A DNA stretch of 64,000 bases. Source: Streptomyces graminofaciens (GTDB lineage Bacteria; Actinomycetota; Actinomycetes; Streptomycetales; Streptomycetaceae). Each line of letters starts with the position of its first letter. Positions within the stretch are counted from its first letter, which is position 1. The stretch spans positions 10,946,501 through 11,010,500 of the forward strand of contig NZ_AP018448.1 of assembly GCF_030294945.1 (NCBI RefSeq), written 5' to 3'. Of the stretch, positions 17,536 to 26,915 are shown one piece after another. The notes under the pieces were generated by a model. The model saw only the letters and a list, made by a program, of their open reading frames with translations. It searched no databases and was not told the DNA's origin. The translations under genes were made by a program, and so were the position numbers.

Positions 17536-17809
17536 GACCACCGCCCATGCGCCGAAGAACCGCCTCTCCCCTCCACGGCTCGTTCTCCCGCCAGCACCGG
17601 CCGAGGTTTTGAGGCACAGATTCAGCGAACAGTTCCCATACACTGCGGCCCACCATCTGCCACGGCTCGAATCCCAGCGGATCACGAGCGCCGGACTCCC
17701 ACGCGCTCGCCTCCCCCGTAGGCATCACCACGCCGAGAGCGCCGCCGTCCACCGGCATCGGCGCGGCTGGACCGGCATCGGTGAACGTGGGCACTGCATC
17801 ATCGTTCAT
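17535..17809 (-). pseudogene. PAS-domain protein N-terminal fragment
   Basis: From ATG 17809 (minus) the frame reads MNDDAVPTFTDAGPAAPMPV, GALGVVMPTGEASAWESGAR, DPLGFEPWQMVGRSVWELFA and WRGEAVLRRMGGGPAV. This is the first PAS domain of a streptomycete PAS-PP2C (SpoIIE-type) protein. It ends exactly where the truncated protease ends. The two genes now meet tail to tail at one breakpoint near 17535, so both are dead. Confidence 0.65.
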
Positions 17810-18214
17810 GGTGGTTCGCAATCCGGCGCCCGGCCTCCTCGCACCTCGGGATCAAGCGTGGGCGGCCCCTACCAGCGTGCGCTGCGCTCGGCTCCGCTGC
17901 AAGGCGGCACGAAGAGGACGGCGCGCCGAACGCGCCCCTCGTGGGTGTAGCCGAGGCGTGGTCGACCTGGCGGAGAGCATGCCGCAGATTGGCTCGATGT
18001 GGTTCGCCTCAGCCGGCACGAACTGCGCACCGCCCACCGCCCACCGGTCCTGGAACCCTGGTCGCTCCGTCTGCGTCCTGCGCGCTCCGACACGATCGAG
18101 GTTGCCGCGATCTTCTTCGGCGTGTTCCCGCCCGTGGTGTCACCGCCCAGCGGGATGTGAACCGTCTATTGCGTCAACAGTCGGCGCTGCATGAGCCGAG
18201 GTTTCTCGGAGCCG
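17810..18214. other. Gap without a recognisable gene
   Basis: Several short frames occur on both strands but none shows a recognisable domain. This is the 3' flank of the minus-strand pucR-type gene and the 5' flank of the PAS fragment, probably decayed sequence. Confidence 0.45.
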
Positions 18215-19870
18215 TCAGCGGACTCGCAGCATGTCGAGAGCCGTGAGGGCCACGTGCAGTTCGGTGCGCTGTGCGCCGGATTCGAGGTCACAGCCGAGGA
18301 GGCGTTCGATGGTGCGCAGGCGTTGGTAGAACGTCTCGCGCGACAGACCGCCGCGGCGGGCGGCGCTGGTTTTGTTGCCGGCCACGTCGAGGTAGTGGCG
18401 GAGGGTCGTCAGCAGGTCGGTGCCGTGTCGGGCGTCGTGATCGAGGAGCCGGCCGAGTCGTCGTTCGGCGTATTCCTGGATCCGGGTGTCCTCGCGGAGC
18501 GCGTACAGCAGGCGGCGCAGGTCGACATCGCGGAGTTCGTGGAAGGAGCGGCCCGGGGGGAGAGGCTGGTCGGGTGGGGTGGCCTCGGCCACGCGGCTCG
18601 CCTGGTGGAAGGAACGGGGAGTGTCGGTGAGGTGGTCGACCTCCAAGCCGACGCTCACGACGGCCCGCGGGGAGAGGTCGCGCGCCACGTGGCTCAGCCG
18701 TTCGACCACCGGTTGCCAGGGGTGTGAGGCGCTCAGGGCGAGCAGTACTCCCAGGCGGCCGGGGGCCAGTTCGCCGATGAGTGCCGGGATTCCCGTGGCG
18801 CGCAGGACTTGGGAGAGGCGGGCCTCGGGATGCGCTGTGGTGTCCATTGCGGGGAGGTCCACCACGACCGCGAGGAAGCTGCTGTTCTCGGTGGGCAGGC
18901 CCAGTGCGGCCAGCCGGGTGCAGGCGTCCGCTGCGGAGCGGTGGCGCTGCTCGACGAGGTCGCGCAGGGCGTTGCGGTGAGCGGTGCTTTCCCAGGGGGT
19001 TGGGTGGGTGAGGCGCGCGACGGTCAGGGCCATCGCCGTCCTTTCCAGGACGGTGATGTGCTCCGGTCCGAAGGCCGGTTCGGTGGTGGGGACGGGCAGC
19101 ATGGTCACGCGGCCCCAACGTTCACCTTGATACTCGACCGATGCGGTGAGCCAGCCTTCCGGGCCGCGTCGGCTCGTGCGGTCGCCGGGCGGGGTCGCTC
19201 TCGAGCGCTGCTCCCAGTCGGTCAGCGCTTCCTCCAGGGTGGCGCCGGAGGGTTCGCAGATCAGTGCCTGGTGGACCAGATTTTCCAGGACGACCGTGCG
19301 GCCGCTCATCTCGGCTGCCGCGCGTAGCACGTCCTCCGGTCCGGCGCCGCGCAGCGTCAGCGTGGTGAACGCCTCGTGGATGCGCTGGGTGCGGCGCATC
19401 GCCTCGGCCTGGTGGCCGAGGATGAGGCCGTGGACGACCTGGGTGACCTCGAGGAAGTTGACGTCCTTGGCGAGGGTGATCAGGGGCAGCCCGCGGGTGC
19501 GGCAGGCGTGGACGAGTGCGTCGGGCGGGCGGTGGTAGCGCCGTACGAGTTCGATGACCAGGGCCGCCGCCCCGATGCGGGCGAGTTCGTCGACGTAGCG
19601 TTGGATGCCTGCGGACTCCTCGGGCAGGGGCATGCCGGTGGTCAGGACGAGTTCGCCGCCCTTGAGGAATGACGCGGGATCCGTCAGCTCGGTGATGTGG
19701 ACCCAGCGGACCGGCCGGTCGAGCAAGGTCACGCCGGTCACGACCTGGGGCTGGCCGGCGGCCAGGACGGGCAGAGCAAGGACGTCGGCGACGGTGAGGG
19801 CGCGGGCGGGCGGGGTGCGGTCCGGGCCGCCCATGTCCGGCGGTCGTGCCGTCGAACGGCTGTCGTTCAC
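18215..19870 (-). CDS. PucR-family transcriptional regulator
   Basis: A 551-residue regulator. GTG 19870 follows GGAGACACC. The N-terminal PucR domain covers ~25-150 (LTVADVLALPVLAAGQPQVV, WVHITELTDPASFLKGGELV, LTTGMPLPEE). A central GGDEF-like/effector region follows, and the C-terminal PucR-type HTH is RHYLDVAGNKTSAARRGGLS followed by TFYQRLRTIERLLGCDL. Family members respond to purines, GABA, proline or polyamines and usually activate catabolic genes next door. It is divergent from the gabT-like operon (first start 20128), with a 257-bp gap holding a TTGACA hexamer at 20010. Control of that operon is the likely job. Confidence 0.92.
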   Translation of the reverse strand: MNDSRSTARPPDMGGPDRTPPARALTVADVLALPVLAAGQPQVVTGVTLLDRPVRWVHITELTDPASFLKGGELVLTTGMPLPEESAGIQRYVDELARIGAAALVIELVRRYHRPPDALVHACRTRGLPLITLAKDVNFLEVTQVVHGLILGHQAEAMRRTQRIHEAFTTLTLRGAGPEDVLRAAAEMSGRTVVLENLVHQALICEPSGATLEEALTDWEQRSRATPPGDRTSRRGPEGWLTASVEYQGERWGRVTMLPVPTTEPAFGPEHITVLERTAMALTVARLTHPTPWESTAHRNALRDLVEQRHRSAADACTRLAALGLPTENSSFLAVVVDLPAMDTTAHPEARLSQVLRATGIPALIGELAPGRLGVLLALSASHPWQPVVERLSHVARDLSPRAVVSVGLEVDHLTDTPRSFHQASRVAEATPPDQPLPPGRSFHELRDVDLRRLLYALREDTRIQEYAERRLGRLLDHDARHGTDLLTTLRHYLDVAGNKTSAARRGGLSRETFYQRLRTIERLLGCDLESGAQRTELHVALTALDMLRVR

Positions 19871-20127
19871 GGTGTCTCCATGGGGGTGCCCCGCCCGAGC
19901 GAAGCCGAGAGGGGGAGTGCCCGGCCACTGTGACAAGCCTCGCTGACCTGCGCAAGGGCAGTCCTGCCTCGGTGGATGAGGCAGTGAGCGCCGCATTTCC
20001 GGCCCGTGCTTGACAGAACGTCCGAACAGCGGACCCGTACCGGACAGATCGCGCGTTGGCTCGCCGCCGGGCGACGGAGATGCTCGGCAGAGCGCACCAG
20101 TCCGACGACCCACGCTGGGAGACGAAC

Positions 20128-21396
20128 ATGACCGCACTGTCGCCGCACCTTCGCCAGGCCACGCCAGTGGTGGCGGTCCGGGGCGAGGGCGTCCACCTCT
20201 ACGGTGAGGACGGCCGTCGCTACCTCGACTTCACCGCCGGTATCGGCGTCACCAGCACCGGGCACTGTCACCCGAAGGTCGTGGCGGCGGCGCAGGAGCA
20301 GGTGGGCACGCTGGTGCACGGCCAGTACACGACCGTCATGCACCAGCCGCTGCGACAGCTCGTCGAGAAGCTCGGCGAAGTGCTGCCGGCCGGCCTGGAC
20401 AGCCTGTTCTTCACCAACTCCGGCAGCGAGGCCGTCGAGTCCGCGCTGCGTCTTGCCCGCCAGGCCACCGGCCGGCCGAACGTCATCGTGTGCCACGGCG
20501 GCTTCCACGGTCGTACGGTCGCCGCCGCGTCCATGACCACCTCCGGTACCCGCTTCCGCTCCGGTTTCTCGCCGCTGATGAGCGGTGTGGTCGTCACCCC
20601 CTTCCCGTCTGCCTATCGCTACGGCTGGGACGAGGAGACCGCGACCCGCTTCGCCCTGCGGGAGCTGGACTACACCCTCCAGACGATCTCCTCGCCCGCC
20701 GACACGGCCGCGATCATCGTCGAGCCGGTACTCGGCGAGGGCGGCTACGTGCCCGCCACCCGCGCGTTCATGGAAGGCCTGCGGGAGCGTGCGGACCGCC
20801 ACGGCTTCCTGCTCATCCTGGACGAGGTGCAGACCGGCGTCGGCCGCACCGGCCGTTTCTGGGGCCACGACCACTTCGGCGTCACCCCGGACATCCTCGT
20901 CACCGCCAAGGGCCTGGCCAGCGGCTTCCCGCTGTCCGGCATCGCCGCCTCCGAGGAACTGATGGCCAAGGCGTGGCCGGGCTCGCAGGGCGGCACGTAC
21001 GGCGCCAACGCCGTGGCCTGCGCGGCGGCCGTCGCCACCCTCGACGTCGTACGCGACGAGAGGCTCGTCGAGAACGCCGAGGCCATGGGCAAGCGGCTGC
21101 GTCACGGCCTGGAGGCGGTGGCCGACCGCACGCCGGGCATCGGTGACGTTCGCGGCCTGGGCCTGATGCTGGCCACCGAGTTCGTCACCGAGGACGGCAG
21201 CCCCGACCCCGAGACCGCCGCCCGCGTGCAGCGCGCCGCGATCGACGAGGGCCTGCTCCTGCTGCTGTGCGGCGCCTGGAACCAGGTCGTACGGATGATC
21301 CCGGCGCTCGTCATCGACGAGACGGCGGTGGACGAGGGCCTCCAGGCGTGGGCGACCGCGGTGGAAGCCGGTACCTCAGGAGCATCGCCGCGATGA
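20128..21396 (+). CDS. Class III aminotransferase, GABA-aminotransferase-like
   Basis: A 422-residue PLP enzyme of fold type I. ATG 20128 lies behind GGGAGACGA; an in-frame ATG at 20080 would add 16 poorly conserved residues. Visible are the phosphate-binding FFTNSGSEAVESALRLAR, CHGGFHGRT, the PLP-ring Asp in LILDEVQTGVGRTG and the Schiff-base Lys at residue 261 (VTAKGLASG). Such enzymes move an amino group from GABA, 5-aminovalerate or another omega-amino compound to 2-oxoglutarate or pyruvate. It overlaps the next gene by ATGA and shares an operon with a semialdehyde dehydrogenase, which favours a GABA/omega-amino acid role. The exact substrate is unproven. Confidence 0.9.
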   Translation: MTALSPHLRQATPVVAVRGEGVHLYGEDGRRYLDFTAGIGVTSTGHCHPKVVAAAQEQVGTLVHGQYTTVMHQPLRQLVEKLGEVLPAGLDSLFFTNSGSEAVESALRLARQATGRPNVIVCHGGFHGRTVAAASMTTSGTRFRSGFSPLMSGVVVTPFPSAYRYGWDEETATRFALRELDYTLQTISSPADTAAIIVEPVLGEGGYVPATRAFMEGLRERADRHGFLLILDEVQTGVGRTGRFWGHDHFGVTPDILVTAKGLASGFPLSGIAASEELMAKAWPGSQGGTYGANAVACAAAVATLDVVRDERLVENAEAMGKRLRHGLEAVADRTPGIGDVRGLGLMLATEFVTEDGSPDPETAARVQRAAIDEGLLLLLCGAWNQVVRMIPALVIDETAVDEGLQAWATAVEAGTSGASPR

Positions 21397-24269
21397 GCGA
21401 GAGCGTGGCGCGGTTGACCGCCCGCCTCACCGAGACGGCTCCCGGCCTGCGGGTGGAGTCCGGCCCGGGCGCCCTCGGCCAGTACGCCTACGACGCCTCC
21501 AACTACCGTGTCCCCCCGCAGGCTGTGGCCTTCCCCCGCAGCGCCGACGACGTGGTCGCGGTGCTGCGGGCCTGCAAGGAGACGGGCGTCCCCGTCACCG
21601 CGCGCGGCGGCGGGACCAGCATGGCCGGCAACGCGGTCGGGCCGGGCGTTGTCCTGGACTTCTCCCGGTACATGAACCGGATCCTGGACATCGACCCGGC
21701 CGGCGGGACCGCGCGTGTCGAGGCCGGAGTCGTCCTCGACACGCTGCAGAGCGCGACCGCCCTGCACGGGCTCTCCTTCGGCCCCGACCCGTCCTCGCAC
21801 AGCCGCTGCACGCTCGGCGGCATGATCGGCAACGACGCGTGCGGCAACCGGTCCGTGCGGCACGGGCGTACCAGCTCGCACATCGAGGCGCTGGAGATCG
21901 TGACGGTCGACGGCGTGCGCGCCGTCGCCGACCGCACCGGACTGCACGCGGTGGACCCGCAGGACGCCGGACTCGTCGCCCGTCTCGAGGCGGACGTACG
22001 CCGTCTGATCGCGGACAACCTGGCGCCGATCCGTACCGAGCTGGGCCGCATTCCCCGTCAGGTCTCCGGCTATCAGCTGCACCACCTGCTGCCCGAGCAC
22101 GGCTTCGACATGGCCCGTGCCCTGGTCGGCACCGAGGGCTCCTGTGCGGTCGTCACCGCCGCGACGGTCCGCTTGGTGGCGACCGCACAGGCTTCCACGC
22201 TTCTCACTCTCGGCTACGACGATGTCGTCGACGCGGCCGAGGACGTGTCGGAGATCCTGCGCTGGAACCCCACCGCCGTGGAGGGCATGGACGAGGCGAT
22301 CGTCGCCACCATGCGCGCCCGCCGCGGCCCGGACTCCGTGACCGGACTGCCCGAAGGGCGGGCCTGGCTGTACGTCGAACTCGACGGCGACGACGAGGCC
22401 ACGGTCAACACCCGCGCGGCCCAGCTCCTCGACGTGCTCAAGGCACAGGGCCGGATGACCGGCGGGCGGGTCGTGCGGAGCGCGGCCGAACGGCGCTCCC
22501 TGTGGCGAGTCCGCGAAGACGGGGCCGGCCTGGCCGCCCGCCTCGTCGACGGTGGGGAGTCCTGGCCCGGCTGGGAGGACTCGGCGGTCGCGCCCGAGAA
22601 CCTCGCCGGCTATCTGCGGGACTTCCGCGAGCTGCTCGCCTCCCATGTACTCACCGGCGTGATGTACGGGCACTTCGGCGCGGGGTGCGTCCATGTGCGC
22701 ATCGACTTCGACCTCGCCACGGACGTGGGCCGCACTGCCGCCCGCCGCTTCCTGCACGAGGCGGCCGCCCTGGTCGTCGCACACGGCGGGACCCTGTCCG
22801 GCGAGCACGGCGACGGGCGGGCGCGCGGTGAGCTGCTGGAGGTCATGTACAGCCACCGCATGATCCGGGCCTTCACCGCCTTCAAGGATGTGTTCGACCC
22901 CGACGGGCTGCTCAACCCGGGCGTGATCGTGGCCCCGGCCCCGCTCGACGCCGATCTCGCGCTGCACCAGATCCAGCCCCTGGCGACGGAGTTCTCCTTC
23001 CCGCATGACGAGGACGGCTTCGCGGGCGCGGTACGCCGCTGCGTCGGCGTGGGCCGCTGCCGCAGCGACGCGGGCGGTGTGATGTGCCCGAGCTACCGGG
23101 CCACCGGGGAGGAGACCGACTCGACCCGGGGCCGGGCCCGACTCCTTCAGGAGATGGTGCGGGGCGACATCGTCCAGGACGGCTGGCGCTCGACGGAGGT
23201 ACGGGACGCCCTCGATCTGTGTCTGTCCTGCAAGGCGTGCTCCAGTGACTGCCCGGTCGGCGTCGACATGGCCACGTACAAGGCGGAGTTCCTGCACCAG
23301 CACTACAAGGGCAGGATCCGGCCCCGCTCCCACTACTCGCTGGGCTGGCTGCCGCTGACCTCGGCCCTGGCCGGATTCGCCGCCCGCCCCCTCAACGCGC
23401 TGCTGCGCGGACCGGTCGGCAAGCTGCTCGCCCGGCTGGGAGGGGTGACCACGAAGCGCCGAATACCGGCGTTCGCCTCCCGGCGCGCACTGCGCGGGGT
23501 CCTGCGCGGTGCGAAGAGCGGCGAATCAGCGAGGGCTGTGCTCTTCATCGACAGCTTCACGCGTGCGTTTCGTCCGGAGGTGGCGGGCGCCGCGAGCCGC
23601 GTGCTCGCCGACGCGGGAATCCCCTGCACGGCGGAGGACGGCCTGTGCTGCGGCCTGACCTGGGTCAGCACCGGCCAGCTGTCCGTCGCCCGCCGCATCA
23701 TGGCCCGTACGGTCGCGCACCTCGACAACGGTGACGAGCGGCCCATCATCGTTGCCGAACCCAGCTGCGCCGCCGCACTCAAACGCGACGTGCCCGAGCT
23801 CCTCGGCACGGACGCCGCCCGTCGGGTCGCGGAGCGCGTCCACACCTTCACCGGCGCCCTGACCGACCTGGCCGCCCCCGACTGGACGCCCCCCGAGCTG
23901 CCGGCCGACGTCGTCCTGCAGACCCACTGCCACGAGTACGCCACCTTCAAGGGCAGCCGCCCCACCGACCTGCTGCGCCGATTGGGTGTCGTCAAGGTCG
24001 ACGAGGCCGAGGGTTGCTGTGGACTCGCCGGGAACTTCGGCTTCGAGGCGCAGCACTACGACACCTCGATGGCCGTCGCCGACCTGGCCCTGAAGCCACG
24101 CCTCGACGGCATCGACCAGGACACGCCGACCGTCGTCGTCGCGGACGGCTTCAGCTGCGCCACCCAGATCGACCACCTCGCCGGTGACCGGGGCATCCGC
24201 GCCCTGCACCTCGCGGAACTGCTCGACCCCACCGCCGATCAAGCCGCTCGACCAGGAGGAACCCCATGA
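21393..24269 (+). CDS. FAD-binding and (Fe-S)-binding D-2-hydroxyacid dehydrogenase (YdiJ-like)
   Basis: A 958-residue GlcD-GlcF-type fusion. The N-terminal PCMH FAD domain shows VTARGGGTSMAGNAVGPGVV and PSSHSRCTLGGMIGNDACGN; the FAD-oxidase C-terminal region ends in FDPDGLLNPGVIV. Two 4Fe-4S motifs follow (CVGVGRCRSDAGGVMCPSY and CLSCKACSSDCPVGVD), then two CCG-type domains (DGLCCGLTW, EGCCGLAGNFG). The family oxidises D-lactate, glycolate or D-2-hydroxyglutarate and passes electrons to the respiratory chain. Between an aminotransferase and a semialdehyde dehydrogenase it may recycle D-2-hydroxyglutarate to 2-oxoglutarate, the amino acceptor; that is inference. ATGA overlaps on both sides show tight translational coupling. 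Confidence 0.92.
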   Translation: MSESVARLTARLTETAPGLRVESGPGALGQYAYDASNYRVPPQAVAFPRSADDVVAVLRACKETGVPVTARGGGTSMAGNAVGPGVVLDFSRYMNRILDIDPAGGTARVEAGVVLDTLQSATALHGLSFGPDPSSHSRCTLGGMIGNDACGNRSVRHGRTSSHIEALEIVTVDGVRAVADRTGLHAVDPQDAGLVARLEADVRRLIADNLAPIRTELGRIPRQVSGYQLHHLLPEHGFDMARALVGTEGSCAVVTAATVRLVATAQASTLLTLGYDDVVDAAEDVSEILRWNPTAVEGMDEAIVATMRARRGPDSVTGLPEGRAWLYVELDGDDEATVNTRAAQLLDVLKAQGRMTGGRVVRSAAERRSLWRVREDGAGLAARLVDGGESWPGWEDSAVAPENLAGYLRDFRELLASHVLTGVMYGHFGAGCVHVRIDFDLATDVGRTAARRFLHEAAALVVAHGGTLSGEHGDGRARGELLEVMYSHRMIRAFTAFKDVFDPDGLLNPGVIVAPAPLDADLALHQIQPLATEFSFPHDEDGFAGAVRRCVGVGRCRSDAGGVMCPSYRATGEETDSTRGRARLLQEMVRGDIVQDGWRSTEVRDALDLCLSCKACSSDCPVGVDMATYKAEFLHQHYKGRIRPRSHYSLGWLPLTSALAGFAARPLNALLRGPVGKLLARLGGVTTKRRIPAFASRRALRGVLRGAKSGESARAVLFIDSFTRAFRPEVAGAASRVLADAGIPCTAEDGLCCGLTWVSTGQLSVARRIMARTVAHLDNGDERPIIVAEPSCAAALKRDVPELLGTDAARRVAERVHTFTGALTDLAAPDWTPPELPADVVLQTHCHEYATFKGSRPTDLLRRLGVVKVDEAEGCCGLAGNFGFEAQHYDTSMAVADLALKPRLDGIDQDTPTVVVADGFSCATQIDHLAGDRGIRALHLAELLDPTADQAARPGGTP

Positions 24270-25705
24270 CCGACACCCCCACGCAGTTGTTCATCGGCGG
24301 GGCCTGGGTGGACGCCGCGGACGGCGCCACCATGCCCGTGGACGACCCCGCGACCGGTGAGATCATCGCGCACGTCGCCGACGCGGGCGCCAAGGACGCC
24401 CAGCGCGCCGAGGAGGCCGCCGTCCAGGCGCAGGAGGAGTGGGCCCGTACGGCGCCCCGGGTGCGCAGCGAGATCCTGCGCCGGGCGTACGAGATCATCG
24501 TCGAGCGCACCGACGAGCTGGCCCACCTGATGACGGCAGAGATGGGCAAGCCCCTGGCCGAGGCCAGAGGAGAGGTGGCGTACGCGGCCGAGTTCTTCCG
24601 CTGGTTCTCCGAGGAGGCCGTGCGTATCGAGGGCGGTCACGGTGTCCTGCCCGACGGCCGCAACCGCATGCTGCTCTCCCGCCGCCCGGTCGGCCCCTGT
24701 CTGCTGATCACCCCGTGGAACTTCCCGCTGGCCATGGGCACCCGCAAGATCGGCCCGGCGATCGCCGCCGGCTGCACGATGATCCTCAAGCCGGCCCCGC
24801 AGACCCCTCTGTCCAGTCTGGCTCTCGCCGCGATCCTCAAGGAGGCCGGGCTGCCGGACGGCGTGCTCAACGTCGTCACCACCTCCCGTGCGGGGGAGGT
24901 GTGCGAACCGCTCCTGCGCGGCGGGCGGATTCGCAAGCTGTCCTTCACCGGCTCCACCAACGTGGGACGCCTGCTGCTCGCCCAGAGCGCGGAGGCGGTC
25001 GTGCGGACGTCGATGGAGCTGGGCGGAAACGCGCCGTTCGTCGTCTTCGAGGACGCCGACCTGGACAAGGCGGTCGACGGCGCGATGGTCGCCAAGATGC
25101 GCAACATGGGCGAGGCCTGCACTGCCGCCAACCGCTTCTTCGTCCACTCCTCCGTGGCGAAGGAGTTCGGGCGGCGCCTGGCCGAGCGCATGGGCGCGCT
25201 GGTCGTGGGCCCCGGCACCCGGGACGGTGTCGACGTCGGCCCGCTGATCGACAGGGTCGGACGGGCCAAGGTCGAGGAACTGGTGGCCGACGCGGTGGAG
25301 CGCGGCGCCCGGGTGCTCGTCGGCGGCCGTACGCCCGAGGGGCCGGGCTGCTTCTACCCGCCGACCGTGCTCACGGACGTCGCCTCCGACAGCCGGCTGA
25401 TGGACACGGAGATCTTCGGCCCGGTCGCGGCGATCCTCACCTTCGACGACGAGGACGAGGTGATCCGCCGCGCCAACGACACCCCCTGGGGACTCGTCGG
25501 CTACGTCTTCACCGAGGGCCTGGACCGCGCCCTGCGGGTCAGCGAGCGTCTGGAGGTCGGCATGGTCGGCGTCAACACCGGCCTCGTCTCCAACCCGGCG
25601 GCCCCCTTCGGCGGCGTCAAGCAGTCCGGGCTGGGCCGCGAGGGCGGCCGGGTCGGGATCGACGAGTTCCTCGAGTACCAGTACCTCGCGGTGCCCGTGC
25701 GATGA
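24266..25705 (+). CDS. NAD(P)-dependent succinate-semialdehyde dehydrogenase-like ALDH
   Basis: A 479-residue aldehyde dehydrogenase, full length for GabD. It has TPWNFPLAM, ILKPAPQTPLSS, the NAD turn FTGSTNVGRLL, general base Glu251 (MELGGNAPF) and catalytic Cys285 (GEACTAANRF). The C-terminal PFGGVKQSGLGREGG segment is typical of semialdehyde dehydrogenases. It is the last gene of the aminotransferase operon, starts within the stop of the previous gene, and would oxidise the aldehyde produced by the transaminase (succinate semialdehyde or glutarate semialdehyde). An 8-bp-stem hairpin 57 bp downstream probably ends the transcript. Confidence 0.92.
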   Translation: MTDTPTQLFIGGAWVDAADGATMPVDDPATGEIIAHVADAGAKDAQRAEEAAVQAQEEWARTAPRVRSEILRRAYEIIVERTDELAHLMTAEMGKPLAEARGEVAYAAEFFRWFSEEAVRIEGGHGVLPDGRNRMLLSRRPVGPCLLITPWNFPLAMGTRKIGPAIAAGCTMILKPAPQTPLSSLALAAILKEAGLPDGVLNVVTTSRAGEVCEPLLRGGRIRKLSFTGSTNVGRLLLAQSAEAVVRTSMELGGNAPFVVFEDADLDKAVDGAMVAKMRNMGEACTAANRFFVHSSVAKEFGRRLAERMGALVVGPGTRDGVDVGPLIDRVGRAKVEELVADAVERGARVLVGGRTPEGPGCFYPPTVLTDVASDSRLMDTEIFGPVAAILTFDDEDEVIRRANDTPWGLVGYVFTEGLDRALRVSERLEVGMVGVNTGLVSNPAAPFGGVKQSGLGREGGRVGIDEFLEYQYLAVPVR

Positions 25706-25761
25706 CGGCGGCGGTCCTGCCCTGACATACGCCCCGTCGCGCACCGCGTGGGCCACCCCGT

Positions 25762-25790
25762 GCCCGGCCGATCCGTCCTCCTGGCCGGGC
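25762..25790. terminator. Hairpin between convergent genes
   Basis: GCCCGGCC (25762-25769) pairs with GGCCGGGC (25783-25790) over a 13-nt loop, between the ends of the aldehyde dehydrogenase gene (plus) and the first iclR gene (minus). It could serve both. Confidence 0.55.
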
Positions 25791-25837
25791 GCGGGGAAGG
25801 TCGGTCTCGCCGTGGGCGGGCCGGGCCGAAGCAGCCC

Positions 25838-26587
25838 TCAGCGCAGGTGGCGGGCGGTGATCTCGGCCGCCGTCTCGGTCACCAGCTGCCCCAGCTCGGC
25901 GAGCCGGCCGGGCTCGAAGCGGGAGTCGGGCAGCGAGACGGCCACGGCGGCCAGCGGGACGCCGTCACCGTCGAGGACGGGTGCGGCGATGGCGCAGATC
26001 CCCTGGAGGTACTGGTTGTGGTTGACGGCGTAGCCACGCTCCCTGACCCGCTGGAGCTCCGTGCGCAGCTCCTCGGGGTCGGTGATGGTCTCCTCGCCGT
26101 ACCCCTCGAAGGTGCCCGTCGCGAACTCGTCGACCTCGGGACGCGGGAGATGGGCGAGGATCGCGTGCCCGGTGGCCGTGGCGTGCAGCGGTGACGTGTC
26201 GCCGATGGTGTGGAAGGTCCGTACGGGATGGTCGCAGTCGACGCGGTCCACGACGACCATGCTGTGCAGCGCGTCGGGCACCGAGAGATGGATGGTCTCG
26301 TTCACCGTGTCCCGGAGTCGGATCATGGGGTCGCGGGCGGCGGCGAACAGGCTGGAGCCCTGCAGGGCGGCGGGTCGTACGGCCAGTACCCGGGCGCCGA
26401 TCTCCCAGCGCGTGGTGTCCCTGCGGTTGGCCCGGAGCCAGCCCGCCTCGTTGAGGGTGACCAGAGTGCGCTGCACCGTCGACTTCGGTAGGCCGAAGAG
26501 TTTCGTCAACTCGCCCACGGTGACCGGCTGATGCCGGGCGACCGCCTCCAGGATGCGCAGTGACCTGATGACGCTCTTCATTTCCAT
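25838..26587 (-). CDS. IclR-family regulator, copy 1
   Basis: A 249-residue protein with an N-terminal winged HTH (GELTKLFGLPKSTVQRTLVT) and a C-terminal IclR ligand domain (NETIHLSVPDALHSMVVVDR, SPLHATATGHAILAHLP, GICAIAAPVLDGDGVPLAAV). It is nearly identical to copy 2 (26916-27668) across the first ~137 residues, with about eight substitutions, and diverges in the last hundred. A recent tandem duplication followed by drift of the sensor half is the simplest reading. An operator-like inverted repeat sits at 26658-26698. It probably controls part of the flanking amine-catabolism genes. Confidence 0.9.
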   Translation of the reverse strand: MEMKSVIRSLRILEAVARHQPVTVGELTKLFGLPKSTVQRTLVTLNEAGWLRANRRDTTRWEIGARVLAVRPAALQGSSLFAAARDPMIRLRDTVNETIHLSVPDALHSMVVVDRVDCDHPVRTFHTIGDTSPLHATATGHAILAHLPRPEVDEFATGTFEGYGEETITDPEELRTELQRVRERGYAVNHNQYLQGICAIAAPVLDGDGVPLAAVAVSLPDSRFEPGRLAELGQLVTETAAEITARHLR

Positions 26588-26657
26588 CCGGGGCCCCCAT
26601 CAGTCGCGTGGCTTCGTCGCTCACCTTTGACTCCCTCCCCGGAGCCGCGGGCACGAT

Positions 26658-26698
26658 TCATGCCGCATTCTAGCATGGCGTTCCACAATACGGCATGA
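26658..26698. promoter_or_regulatory. Promoter/operator of iclR copy 1
   Basis: Arms TCATGCCG (26658-26665) and CGGCATGA (26691-26698) are perfect inverted repeats 25 nt apart. Between them lie TTCTAGCA and GCGTTCCACAAT, also found upstream of copy 2. Read on the minus strand, TAGAAT is a plausible -10 element, so a regulator bound here would cover the promoter. Confidence 0.7.
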
Positions 26699-26839
26699 AG
26701 GGGAATTGGGGCCCCATGGCCTTCCCGGCGACGAGCGGCGGGAGCGACTCTGCCCCCGTCGCGCCGTGTCGCGCGGTGGCCGCCCTGGGCCCGACACCCC
26801 CCCGTCGGGCCCGGGGTGACGGCTGCCCTGACATGCGGA

Positions 26840-26881
26840 GAGGGCCGGCTCGCACGCTTCGACGCGTGCAAGCCGGCCCTC
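26840..26881. terminator. Strong hairpin terminator after iclR copy 2
   Basis: GAGGGCCGGCT (26840-26850) pairs perfectly with AGCCGGCCCTC (26871-26881). An inner GCACGC/GCGTGC stem extends it around a 6-nt loop. It lies 35 bp beyond the stop of the minus-strand iclR copy 2. Confidence 0.75.
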
Positions 26882-26915
26882 GCCGGTCGGGGCCTTCTCG
26901 GGGACCCACCTTCCG

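Noticed and set aside
20010..20015. TTGACA as the -35 of the aminotransferase operon
   Set aside because: No convincing -10 hexamer at 16-18 bp, so a promoter is not called.
21102..23333. A 743-codon open frame antisense to the FAD/Fe-S dehydrogenase
   Set aside because: GC-skew shadow frame with no domain; the plus strand has full motif support.
24239..25756. A 505-codon open frame antisense to the semialdehyde dehydrogenase
   Set aside because: Shadow frame; all ALDH motifs are on the plus strand.
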